Shown piece by piece: positions 17,029 to 25,194 of a stretch of 64,000 nucleotides of DNA (positions within the stretch are counted from its first letter, which is position 1; each line of letters begins with the position of its first letter). The DNA lies in NCBI GenBank assembly GCA_963765785.1, contig CAVXXW010000009.1, positions 372,001-436,000 on the forward strand, read 5' to 3'. Made by a program: the position numbers and the translations under genes. This DNA comes from AC-32 sp963765785 (GTDB lineage: Bacteria > Actinomycetota > Thermoleophilia > Gaiellales > Gaiellaceae). The notes beneath the pieces are model-generated. The model was given only the letters and a program-made list of their open reading frames with translations, did no database searches and was not told the DNA's origin.

Positions 17029-17529
17029 CTAGCCGGGCGGCGTTCGTGTGGCGCTGAGCGCGGTCACGGTCAGGTGCCCGTGGTCGCAGGCCGGCCCGAT
17101 GAACCGGACCCGTCGAAACGAGCGTTCGTCCGGGGGCGTCACCTCGAGCCACGCCGACGGCCGGCAGTGATCGTTGCCGAAGGGGACGTCCGAGGCCGAC
17201 AGGCTTGCGAAGGCGGCCCGACCGGGCTTGAGCACGACCCGACGCCGGCCCGGGTCGCGGCGGGCGATGCTGCTTCCCCAGGTGACGTGCGAGGGCATGG
17301 CCCGGTGGTGCGCGTCCTCGAGCCCGAGCCCCGGGTAGCCGTAGACGAAGCACGCGTGACCGCTGCGGTTCTGGAACGCGATGTCCATCGCGTAGCTGCC
17401 AGCAGCCGCGCCGCTCGGCAGGAGGTAGACGTGGAGACCCGCCGTGTGGCAGCGCGGCAGCGAGCCGGCGCCGCCAGCGGTGCCGGCCGCGAACGCCAGC
17501 ACGACCACCGCGAGCGCCGCGAGTCTCAT
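17029..17529 (-). CDS. Secreted DUF4232-domain protein
   Basis: 166 residues with an N-terminal signal peptide (MRLAALAVVVLAFAAGTAGG). The mature part has the DUF4232 look: CHTAGL near the start, IAFQNRSGHACFVYGYPGLG in the middle, LKPGRAAFASLSASD, and a final CDHGHLTVTALS. The cysteines suggest disulfides in an exported beta-sandwich. It is the second exported small protein in a row on this strand, after the COG4315 gene. Confidence 0.8.
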   Translation of the reverse strand: MRLAALAVVVLAFAAGTAGGAGSLPRCHTAGLHVYLLPSGAAAGSYAMDIAFQNRSGHACFVYGYPGLGLEDAHHRAMPSHVTWGSSIARRDPGRRRVVLKPGRAAFASLSASDVPFGNDHCRPSAWLEVTPPDERSFRRVRFIGPACDHGHLTVTALSATRTPPG

Positions 17530-17569
17530 CGCGTCATGGTCGCACAGCGCGGCCGGTAGATTCGGGGCC

Positions 17570-18307
17570 GTGACCGGCCCAGACGGCTACTTCGACGAGC
17601 CCGTCGCCGCGCGCTACGACGACGGTTCCTCGCACATGTTCTCCGCGGAGGTGCTGGAGCCGACGGTCGACCTGCTGGCGGAGCTCGCCCGCGGCGGACG
17701 CGCGCTCGAGCTCGGGATCGGCACGGGCCGGGTTGCGCTCCCGCTCGCCGAGCGCGGGGTGGGGGTGTACGGGATCGACCTCTCGCGCGCGATGGTCGCG
17801 AAGCTCCGCGAGAAGCCTGGCGGCGACCGGATTCCGGTCGAGATCGGCGACTTCGCGTCCACGCAGGTCGAGGGCACCTTCACCCTCGCCTACCTCGTCT
17901 TCAACACGATCAACAACCTGACGACGCAGGACGACCAGGTCGCGTGCTTCCAGAACGCCGCCGCGCACCTCGAGCCGGGCGGGTGTTTCCTGATCGAGGT
18001 CGGCGTCCCCCAGCTGAGACGGCTGCCGCCGGGCGAGACGTTCCACGTCTTCGACGTGAGCGAGTCCCACTGGGGCATCGACGAATACGACGTCGCGAAC
18101 CAGGGCCTCGTCTCGCACCACTTCACGCTGATCGACGGGCAGATCAGGCGCCGGTCGATTCCATTCCGCTACGTGTGGCCCGCCGAGCTCGACCTGATGG
18201 CGCGGCTGGCCGGCATGAGACTGCGCGACCGCTGGTCGGGCTGGCGGCGCGAGCCGTTCACGAGCGAGAGCCGAAAACACGTCTCGGTCTGGGAGAAGCC
18301 GGTGTGA
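17570..18307 (+). CDS. SAM-dependent methyltransferase
   Basis: 245 residues from GTG at 17570. The class I methyltransferase core is clear: motif I ALELGIGTGRVALPLAERG, motif II YGIDLSRAMV, then LAYLVFNTINNLTTQDDQV and a post-motif LEPGGCFLIEVGVPQLRRLP. C-terminal substrate-binding strands follow. The stop overlaps the GTG of the secreted FG-GAP protein, so the two are translationally coupled, though no biochemical link is obvious. Substrate unknown. Confidence 0.88.
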   Translation: MTGPDGYFDEPVAARYDDGSSHMFSAEVLEPTVDLLAELARGGRALELGIGTGRVALPLAERGVGVYGIDLSRAMVAKLREKPGGDRIPVEIGDFASTQVEGTFTLAYLVFNTINNLTTQDDQVACFQNAAAHLEPGGCFLIEVGVPQLRRLPPGETFHVFDVSESHWGIDEYDVANQGLVSHHFTLIDGQIRRRSIPFRYVWPAELDLMARLAGMRLRDRWSGWRREPFTSESRKHVSVWEKPV

Positions 18308-19650
18308 GGCTTTCGTGCGCCTGCGCGGTCGTGCTGGCCGGGCTCGTGCTCGGGGTCGCGGCCCGCTCGGCACCGGCGCCGCGCCTGTCGTTCGCGGGCG
18401 CACAGGGGCTCGACTTCGGCAAGGGCTTCGCCGGCCACCGCGACGCCGAGACGATCGCGGCAGGCGACGTCAGCGGGGACAAGAAGCCCGACCTCGTGCT
18501 CGGCAGCCTCGCCGACCGCGCGGTCTGGTTCGCGATTCGCAAGCCGCAGGGCGGGTTCGCGGTCGCGGACAGCGAGCAGGCGGTCGCGGGCGTTCCTGCG
18601 GGACTGGCGGTCGGCGACCTGAACGCTGACGGCCGAACCGACGTCGTGGTCGCAAACGGCACCGGCTCGAGGGTCGTCTCGGTGCTGCTGAACGACGGGG
18701 GCGGTGGCTTCGCGCGCACCGACTACCCCACCGGCTCGTCGCCTCAGGGCGTCGCGCTCGCCGACGTGAACGGGGACGGGCGGACCGACGTCGTGACGGC
18801 GAACTCATCCGCGCGGACGGTCTCGGTGCTGCGGAACCTCGGCGGCGGCGCGCTGGCGCCGAAGGCCGACTACACGACCGGCCCGCTGCCGATGGCGGTC
18901 GCTGCCGGCGACCTGAACGGCGACGGCCGGGCCGACCTGGTGACCGCGAACGGTGGCGCGTCGACGGTCTCCGTCCTGCTCAACCGCGGGAAGGGCGCGT
19001 TCTCGCCTCGGACGGACGTGGTCACCGGCGGCGCGCCGAACTCTGTCGCGCTCGCGGACTTCGACGGCGACGGGCGGCTCGACGTCGCGACGGCGAACCC
19101 GCGTGCGCGGCCGGTTCGAAGCGTGAGCGTGCTGCTCGGCCGCGGCGACGGTACCTTCCGTCCGCGCCGCGACTACGCGGTCGGCTCCTACGCGAGCCGC
19201 GTCGTCGCGGCGGACCTGAACGGCGACGGTCGTCCGGACCTCGCGCTCGGCGACGGAGGCAACCTCGCCGTGATGCTGAACCGCGGAGATGGGACGTTCG
19301 AGTCGCCGCTTTGGTTCGGCTACGGCGGCGCCGTGGCCGCCGCCGACTTCAACTTGGACGGCCGGATCGACGTGGCGGGCTCGTGGGTGAACGACCGCAA
19401 CGGCGCCTGGAGCGTCAGCGCGCACCTGAACATGCCGGGCCTCTGCAACGTGCAGAACGTCCTGGGGAAGACGCTCACGGCGGCGAGGCAGCTGCTCGAG
19501 CGCGCGAGCTGCGTCGTCGGTGCCGTTCGCCGCTCCTACTCGGCCCGCGTCGCGCGCGGCCGGGTGCTCCGGCAGTCGCCTCGCTTCCCGGGCAGCGTGC
19601 TCACGGGCGGCGGCAAAGTCGCGCTTGTGCTCAGCCTCGGCCGCCGCTGA
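18304..19650 (+). CDS. Secreted FG-GAP/VCBS beta-propeller with C-terminal PASTA domain
   Basis: 448 residues. A signal peptide (VRLSCACAVVLAGLVLGVAA) is followed by about seven FG-GAP repeats, each with a calcium-loop motif such as DLNADGRTDV, DVNGDGRTDV, DFDGDGRLDV and DFNLDGRIDV. The last 65 residues (LCNVQNVLGKTLTAARQLLE to GGGKVALVLSLG) look like a PASTA domain, which in other proteins binds peptidoglycan or beta-lactams. That suggests an exported propeller held at the cell wall. The PASTA part contains two cysteines. Confidence 0.82.
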   Translation: MRLSCACAVVLAGLVLGVAARSAPAPRLSFAGAQGLDFGKGFAGHRDAETIAAGDVSGDKKPDLVLGSLADRAVWFAIRKPQGGFAVADSEQAVAGVPAGLAVGDLNADGRTDVVVANGTGSRVVSVLLNDGGGGFARTDYPTGSSPQGVALADVNGDGRTDVVTANSSARTVSVLRNLGGGALAPKADYTTGPLPMAVAAGDLNGDGRADLVTANGGASTVSVLLNRGKGAFSPRTDVVTGGAPNSVALADFDGDGRLDVATANPRARPVRSVSVLLGRGDGTFRPRRDYAVGSYASRVVAADLNGDGRPDLALGDGGNLAVMLNRGDGTFESPLWFGYGGAVAAADFNLDGRIDVAGSWVNDRNGAWSVSAHLNMPGLCNVQNVLGKTLTAARQLLERASCVVGAVRRSYSARVARGRVLRQSPRFPGSVLTGGGKVALVLSLGRR

Positions 19651-19656
19651 CGGCGG

Positions 19657-19961
19657 TTAGACCTTCTGCGTGTCCCGCGCGTAGGCGCGGCGGGCGAGGA
19701 CCGCGGCGCCGACCGTCCAGGCCAAGACGACGAACCAGCCGGTCGTGCCCCAGCCGTGCTCGCCGAGGTCAGACCCGACTCGCCTGGACGAGCCAGTAGG
19801 ACGGCAGCGCCTCCGCGATCTTCTGCATTACGCCGCTCGTGATCGGGAACCACAAGGATGTAGAGCCGCCGGTTGCGGAACGTCCGCAGCAGCTCGTAGC
19901 GCGCGTAGCAGCCCGCGTAGCTCGATGCCGCTCGGGGATGCCACGGGTCCACCGTAGCCAT
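19657..19961 (-). pseudogene. ABC-2 transporter permease remnant with internal deletion
   Basis: From ATG at 19961 the frame carries an ABC-2 permease N-terminus (CYARYELLRTFRNRRLYI). It then jumps straight to C-terminal sequence in two further frames: ITSGVMQKIAEALPSYWLVQ and, after another shift, GWGTTGWFVVLAWTVGAAVL up to ARDTQKV and a TAA at 19657. A normal permease has about 200 residues between these parts. No ATPase gene is adjacent, so this looks like a dead remnant or a collapsed assembly. Confidence 0.65.
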
Positions 19962-19973
19962 AAGCTCCAGCCC

Positions 19974-20513
19974 GTGGACGAGGCGAACTTGGAGCAGACC
20001 GAACACGGGCTCGTGCCGAAGGGCCTCGGCTGGTACGTCGTCAACGCGCGCGAGGTGCCGTGGTCGGCGGCCGAGGGGCGCGGCGCGTACTCCGACCTCG
20101 AAGGCGAGCCGGAGTTCGAGCAGTACGGCGTCCACCTGGTCACGCTGGCGCCGGGCGAGGCCATGGCGATGTACCACTGGGAGGCCGACCAGGAGGACTT
20201 CCTCGTGCTCGCGGGCGAGGCGGTGCTCGTGATCGAGGGCGAGGAGCGGCCGTTGCGCCGCTGGGACTTCGTCCACTGCCCGCCGGAGGCGAGGCACGTG
20301 ATCGTCGGCGCCGGCGACTCGCAGTGCCTGGTGCTCGCGATGGGCGCGCGCGATCGCTCCACCGGGCCGGACTGGGGCGGCTACCCGGTCGACGAGACGG
20401 CCGCCAGGCACGGTGCCAGCGTCGACGAGGAGACGACCGAGCCGAAGGAGGCGTACGCGAAGGTCGCACGCCGGCAGCCGAGCCGTTACCGCGAGGGCTG
20501 GCTCCCCGAGTAG
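19974..20513 (+). CDS. Cupin-domain protein
   Basis: 179 residues from GTG at 19974, a start placed just past the divergent permease remnant. The cupin barrel carries MYHWEADQEDFLVLAGEAVL (motif 1) and HCPPEARHVIVGAGD (motif 2). The N-terminus LVPKGLGWYVVNAREVPWSA and the C-terminal RYREGWLPE are typical of a larger cupin subgroup often annotated as sugar-isomerase-like. It is followed 21 bp later by the cyclase fusion. Activity unknown. Confidence 0.82.
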   Translation: MDEANLEQTEHGLVPKGLGWYVVNAREVPWSAAEGRGAYSDLEGEPEFEQYGVHLVTLAPGEAMAMYHWEADQEDFLVLAGEAVLVIEGEERPLRRWDFVHCPPEARHVIVGAGDSQCLVLAMGARDRSTGPDWGGYPVDETAARHGASVDEETTEPKEAYAKVARRQPSRYREGWLPE

Positions 20514-20534
20514 CCGCTGCGTAGGCTCGCGGCG

Positions 20535-21911
20535 ATGACGCCCGAGACGCGCTACGCACGCAGCGGCGACGTCCACATCGCCTACCAGGTCGTCGGCTCC
20601 GGGCCGATCGACCTCGTCTTCGTCCCCGGCTGGATCACCCACCTCGAGCTTGGCTGGGAGGATCCGTACGAGGCCGAGTGGCGGAGGCGGCTCGCCTCGT
20701 TCGCGCGTCTGATCGTCTTCGACAAGCGCGGCACCGGCCTCTCCGACCGCGTGCCTGTCGGCGAGCTGCCGATCCTGGAGGAGCGGATGGACGACGTGCG
20801 CGCGGTGATGGACGCGGCCGGCTCCGAGCGCGCAGCCCTGCTCGGCGTCTCCGAAGGCGGTTCGCTGGCCGCGATGTTCGCGGCGACCTATCCCGAGCGG
20901 ACGGAGGCGCTGATCCTCTACGGCTCCTTCGCGCGCACCGGCTCGCACCTGATGTCGCAGGAGGAGCTCGACGCGCGGCTCGAGGCGCTCGAGCGCGAGT
21001 GGCCCGACTCGGTCGACCCGTCGATCCCGGCGCCGAGCGCGGCGATCGACGACGCCTACCGGGAGCGCTGGCGGACGTTCATGCGGCACGCGGCGAGCCC
21101 GGGCGCGGCGATCGCACTCCTCCGGATGAACAGCCAGATCGACGTGCGGGACGTGCTGCCGAGCGTGCACGTGCCGACGCTGATCCTGTACCGCCGCGAC
21201 GCGCGTTTCGGGCACGGCGCCGCGGCCTGGCGCGACGCCGCCGAGGACGCGATCACACCGCGCGGCGAGGCGCACGCGATGGCCGAGCTGATCTCGGGCT
21301 CGAAGCTCGTCGAGCTGCCCGGTGCCGACCACCTGCCGTGGATCGGCGAGGTCGAGCCGTTCGTCGGCGAGGTCGAGGAGTTCCTCACCGGACGGCGGCA
21401 GGAGCCGGAGCCAGACCGCGTGCTCGCGACGATCCTCTTCACCGACATCGTCGGCTCGACGGCGAGGGCGGCGGAGCTCGGCGACCGCGCCTGGCGCGAC
21501 CTCGTCGTCCGGCACAACGAGCTCGTGCGGCGACAGCTCGAGCGCTTCCGCGGGCGCGAGGTGGACACGGCCGGCGACGGCTTCCTGGCCTCGTTCGACG
21601 GGCCGGCGCGCGGAATCCGCTGCGCGAGCGCGATCACGGACGCGGTCAGCGCGCTCGGCCTCTCGGTGCGTGCCGGCCTCCACACCGGCGAGTGCGAGGT
21701 CGTGGACGGGAAGCTCGCCGGGATCGCGGTGAACATCGCGGCCAGGATCTCGGCGCTCGCAGGGCCTGACGAGGTGCTGGTCTCGAGCACGGTGCGCGAC
21801 CTCGTCGCCGGCTCCCACGTCGCCTTCGCCGACCGCGGTGCACACGAGCTGAAGGGCGTGCCCGGGACGTGGAGCCTGTACGCCGTCGAAGGCGCCGGCG
21901 ACGGAAGCTAG
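20535..21911 (+). CDS. Alpha/beta-hydrolase fused to class III nucleotide cyclase domain
   Basis: 458 residues. Residues 1-285 are an alpha/beta hydrolase: VFVPGWITHLELGW, the nucleophile elbow LLGVSEGGSLAAMFAATYPE (Gly-x-Ser-x-Gly as GVSEGG), and a late HLPWIGE histidine. Residues about 290-458 are a class III adenylate/guanylate cyclase catalytic domain: ILFTDIVGSTARAAELGDRA (first metal Asp), DTAGDGFLASFDGP (second Asp) and VRAGLHTGECE. The fusion is common in actinobacteria; the hydrolase part may sense a ligand rather than cleave it. A cNMP-binding protein is encoded at 63182-63592. Confidence 0.9.
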   Translation: MTPETRYARSGDVHIAYQVVGSGPIDLVFVPGWITHLELGWEDPYEAEWRRRLASFARLIVFDKRGTGLSDRVPVGELPILEERMDDVRAVMDAAGSERAALLGVSEGGSLAAMFAATYPERTEALILYGSFARTGSHLMSQEELDARLEALEREWPDSVDPSIPAPSAAIDDAYRERWRTFMRHAASPGAAIALLRMNSQIDVRDVLPSVHVPTLILYRRDARFGHGAAAWRDAAEDAITPRGEAHAMAELISGSKLVELPGADHLPWIGEVEPFVGEVEEFLTGRRQEPEPDRVLATILFTDIVGSTARAAELGDRAWRDLVVRHNELVRRQLERFRGREVDTAGDGFLASFDGPARGIRCASAITDAVSALGLSVRAGLHTGECEVVDGKLAGIAVNIAARISALAGPDEVLVSSTVRDLVAGSHVAFADRGAHELKGVPGTWSLYAVEGAGDGS

Positions 21912-21924
21912 GCCGGCCGCGCCG

Positions 21925-22425
21925 CTAGAGGGCGGCGAGCACGCCGTCGAGCGGGGCGGGCACGCGCTCGAGGTCGAGCGCATCGACCAGGTAGCGGGCG
22001 TACTGGATCTTGCGGCTGCCGCCGCTGCCCATGAAGCGGCGCAGCTGCTCCTCGACGGGGCGGCCGCGCCAGGACGGCTGCTTCTGCAGCGTGCGGAACG
22101 GCCCGAGGTCGCCGTGCGCCTCGAGCACCCGCAGCACGTCGTCCGCGCCGAGCGCGCGGATCAGCTCGCCTTCGAGGTCCGGATCGCAGACGAAGACGTC
22201 GTCGAGCGCGCGCCGGAAGCCGTCCGCCTCGCCGGCGTCGACGAGGCCCAGGAGGCGCGCTCCGTCATGCCGTTCGAGCGCCCGTCGGACAGCCTGCGCG
22301 CCGCCGATCGCGTCGACCACGACGCCTTCTGCGGCGAGGTCGCGGCCGCGGCGCTGAGCGAGCGACTCGAGCGCGACGAGATCGCTCGTCCCCTCGACCA
22401 GCACGACCGCGCGCGGCGTCTCCAC
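21925..22425 (-). CDS. Small TOPRIM-domain protein
   Basis: 166 residues from GTG at 22425. The N-terminus has the TOPRIM-like glutamate strand AVVLVEGTSDLVALESLAQR, then VVVDAIGGAQAVRRALERHD and LLGLVDAGEADGFRRALDDV, the expected Glu and Asp positions of OLD-type TOPRIM domains. The C-terminal half is helical (EEQLRRFMGSGGSRKIQYAR). No ATPase domain is attached or adjacent, so this is a stand-alone TOPRIM protein of unknown role. Confidence 0.72.
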   Translation of the reverse strand: METPRAVVLVEGTSDLVALESLAQRRGRDLAAEGVVVDAIGGAQAVRRALERHDGARLLGLVDAGEADGFRRALDDVFVCDPDLEGELIRALGADDVLRVLEAHGDLGPFRTLQKQPSWRGRPVEEQLRRFMGSGGSRKIQYARYLVDALDLERVPAPLDGVLAAL

Positions 22426-22456
22426 GCCGCGATCGTAGGCGTGGCAAGGTAGTCCC

Positions 22457-23230
22457 GTGACGAAGATCGAGACGTTCCGGGCGCTGCACGAGGGCGACCC
22501 GTTCGTGATCCCGAACCCGTGGGACGTCGGCTCGGCGCGCGTGCTGGAGGCGCTCGGCTTCCGCGCGCTCGCGACCACGAGCTCGGGGTTCGCGTTCACG
22601 CTCGGCCGGCTCGACGGGAACGTGACGCTCGACGAAGTGACCGTGCACATCGCCGCGCTGAACCTGGCGACGGAGCTGCCGGTCTCGGCCGACCTCGAGA
22701 ATGGCTACGGCCCCGAACCGGAGGCCGCGGCGAAGGCCGTCACTCGAGCGGCCGAGGCGGGTGCGGCCGGCGGCTCGATCGAGGACTGGGACCCGTTGGA
22801 CGAGCGCATCTACGACGCCGGCCACGCCATCGAGCGGATCCACGCGGCCGTCGAGGCGGCCCGCGCGACGGGCTTCGTCCTGACCGCGCGCGCCGAGAAC
22901 CTGCTCCACGGCAAGCCCGACCTGGACGACACGATCGCGCGGCTGCAGGCGTTCGAAGCCGCCGGCGCCGACGTGCTCTACGCGCCGGGCCTGAGCGCCG
23001 TCGACCAGGTGCGCGCGGTCTGCAGCGCGGTCGGCAAGCCGGTGAACGTGCTCGCGCGGCCGGACTTCACCTTCGCCGATCTGGCCGAGGCCGGTGCGCA
23101 GCGCGTCAGCGTCGGCGGTGGGCTCACCTGGGTGGCAGTGAAGGCGTTCGCCGACGCGGCGACGGCGATCCGGGACAAGGGCGACTTCTCGGCGCTCTCC
23201 GCGAGCGTTCCGCTTCGCGACTGGCTCTAG
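22457..23230 (+). CDS. Isocitrate lyase/PEP mutase-family enzyme
   Basis: 257 residues, a TIM barrel of the PEP mutase/isocitrate lyase superfamily. Family segments visible: PNPWDVGSARVLEALGFRAL, TTSSGFAFTLGR, SADLENGYG (metal-binding region, where DADxGYG is usual), GGSIEDW and LTARAENLLHGKPDLDDTIA. Members split or form C-C or C-P bonds in 2-oxo-acid chemistry; this subfamily is mostly uncharacterised. A DLENG variant is common in it. The stop overlaps that of the PD40 gene on the other strand. Confidence 0.88.
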   Translation: MTKIETFRALHEGDPFVIPNPWDVGSARVLEALGFRALATTSSGFAFTLGRLDGNVTLDEVTVHIAALNLATELPVSADLENGYGPEPEAAAKAVTRAAEAGAAGGSIEDWDPLDERIYDAGHAIERIHAAVEAARATGFVLTARAENLLHGKPDLDDTIARLQAFEAAGADVLYAPGLSAVDQVRAVCSAVGKPVNVLARPDFTFADLAEAGAQRVSVGGGLTWVAVKAFADAATAIRDKGDFSALSASVPLRDWL

Positions 23231-25146
23231 CGCCAGCTCACGGAGTAGGCCTCGAGGTTGTTCGTCAGGCGCCGCAGGCCGGTGCCATCGGTGCGCACGG
23301 TGTAGACGTCGTAGACGGCGGTTCCCTTCCGCAGTCCCACGACGACGAAGCGCGCGCCGTCCGGCGACCAGCCGAGCGACTCGACTTCCAGCGAACGGCA
23401 GCGGCACCTTCGTGATCGGCGGCGCCGGAGACGATCCCGACGGTCACTTTCCCTTCGACGAAGGCGAGGCGGCCGTCGCTCGACCAGGCCGGGTCGCGAG
23501 CGCGGGTTTCAACGGGTCGACTGCGCGACCTTTTGCCTGTCGCTGCCGTCGGGAGTTCGCTGTCCACAGCGACGCCGGCTCGGCTTGGTAGTCGACGCAG
23601 GCGATGCGTCGATGGGCCCCCAGGCGGCGTACGTCGCCCTCGACGTGGAGGTCGCGGGCGCACCGCCCGCGGCGGGACACGAAGAGCTCGCGCGGCCGCT
23701 GAGAGTTCCAGTGCGAGTAGCAGGATCTTCGTCCCGTCGGGAGACCAGGTCGGGCGGTTTCGGCGTACGTGCTGATGGCCGCCTGCGGCGTTAGCGAGTA
23801 CGCGCGGGCTCGAGCCATCTGCGTCGGCGACGACGAGCGAGCCCGGGCAGCCCATGCAGCTCAGGTCGACGGCGTCATAGCCGGGTGTAGGCGATGTGCG
23901 TCCCATCCGGCGACCACGCCGGCTGCGTGTACTGCTTCTGCTCGTGGGTCAGCGCGCGTCAGGCCGGTGCCGTCCGGGTTGACCGCGTAGAGGGCGGCCA
24001 GCGGCTCGGCGCAGTTGCTCTCGTAGACGAGCGAGCGGCGGCCGGGAACGAACTGCAGCGTCCGTAAGCGCGGCCTCGAAGCACGCCGTCGTCGAAGCAG
24101 CCCCCGACGCGTGCCGTAGGCCCGCGGCCGAGCCGTGCGGCAGCGGCTCGACCTCGACTGCGAAGCTGCGAGGCGTGGCGTGCGAGTCTCGGCGAACAGC
24201 CGGTTGTCCGTGCGAGCGCAGGCCGTCGAAGTAGCGGATCGAGCCAGCGAAGACCTTGCCCGTCGCCGTGTCGACGCCGGCGGCGCGCGGGTAGCAGGAT
24301 CACCAAGGACACGCCGGCCGTCGATCCACGCGAGGTCGTGCGACCTGCCCTTCAGGCCGCGGAACTGCCTGCGGAGGAAGACGCGGCCCTCGACGGTCCG
24401 GACGACGAGCGTCCCGCCGGCGACGGTGGCGAGCCGCGAGCCGTCGGGCGACCAGGCGGCGGCGCGCGCCGCGGGCGGTGAACCGGAGGCGGCCGTGCTC
24501 GTCGTAGGCTTTGACGACCGCCTTGCCGATGGTCGCGAACAGCCCCTGACTGCGACCACGCCGACGGGTCGGGCTGCGGGAACCTGCCAGGCGAAGGCTC
24601 CCCGCGGCCGTGTAGGCGCGCTCGACTCGGGCGAGTGGCCGGGCTGCGTCTCGATGGTGAGCAGCTGGCCGTCCGGCGACCAGCTCGGGCCGTAGACGAA
24701 CGAGCTCCGCGTCGACGACCTTCGGCGTCCGGCCGGGGCCGGAGGATGCGCAGGGTGGTCTTCGACTCGCCCGTGACCGCGGCGAGGAGCCTGCCGTCCG
24801 GCGACCAGGCGAGCTGCAGCCGTCGAGTACTCCTGCCGATCTGGTGCGGCGGCGGGTCGAGGCGCCGCAGGCCTGCGCCGTCGATTCCGACTTCGTAGAT
24901 GCCGGGCCCGCCGCCGCGCTCGCTGACGAAGGCAACCCGTCGTCCGTCCGGTGAGACGAGCGGGTTCTCGTCGGCGAAGGGGCTCTTGGTCAGGTTGATG
25001 GAGCGGCCGTTCGCGTCGAGCCGGAAGATGTCGCCGCTCAAGGCCGGCTCGTTGTCGGCCGCGAACAGGATCGGCGGCGGCGCGGTGCCCGCCGCGCCGC
25101 CGCTCGCCGCCGCGAGAAGGGTGACGATCAGGGTGCGAAGCAACAC
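23227..25146 (-). pseudogene. Secreted PD40/TolB-type beta-propeller gene with many frameshifts
   Basis: From GTG at 25146 a signal peptide (VLLRTLIVTLLAAASGGAAG) leads into PD40 repeats. The propeller sequence then continues through all three frames to a TAG at 23227: LAWSPDGRLLAAV, SWSPDGQLL, AWSPDGSRLATVAGG, AWSPDGTHIAYT, TWSPDGTKILLL, AWSSDGRLAFVEG, and finally DVYTVRTDGTGLRRL. At least eight repeats survive in recognisable form, about 640 codons in total. Roughly ten frame changes are needed, far more than in any neighbour. Decay is likely unless local read quality is poor. Confidence 0.75.
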
Positions 25147-25173
25147 GGCCGCCCTACGGTAGGGCGGCCGTGT
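25143..25173 (-). terminator. 14-bp hairpin between the C39-like peptidase gene and the PD40 gene
   Basis: ACACGGCCGCCCTA (25143-25156) pairs perfectly with TAGGGCGGCCGTGT (25160-25173) around a 3-base loop. It lies 22 bp after the peptidase stop in the minus-strand direction. The GTG start of the PD40 gene (25146-25144) is inside its downstream arm, so the hairpin could both end the peptidase transcript and mask the next start. Confidence 0.65.
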
Positions 25174-25194
25174 AACAGCTTCGCTACGCCTGTG

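Noticed and set aside
19536..21983. 815-codon frame on the minus strand
   Set aside because: Mostly the complement of the cupin and cyclase genes; only its last part (19657-19961) carries real permease sequence.
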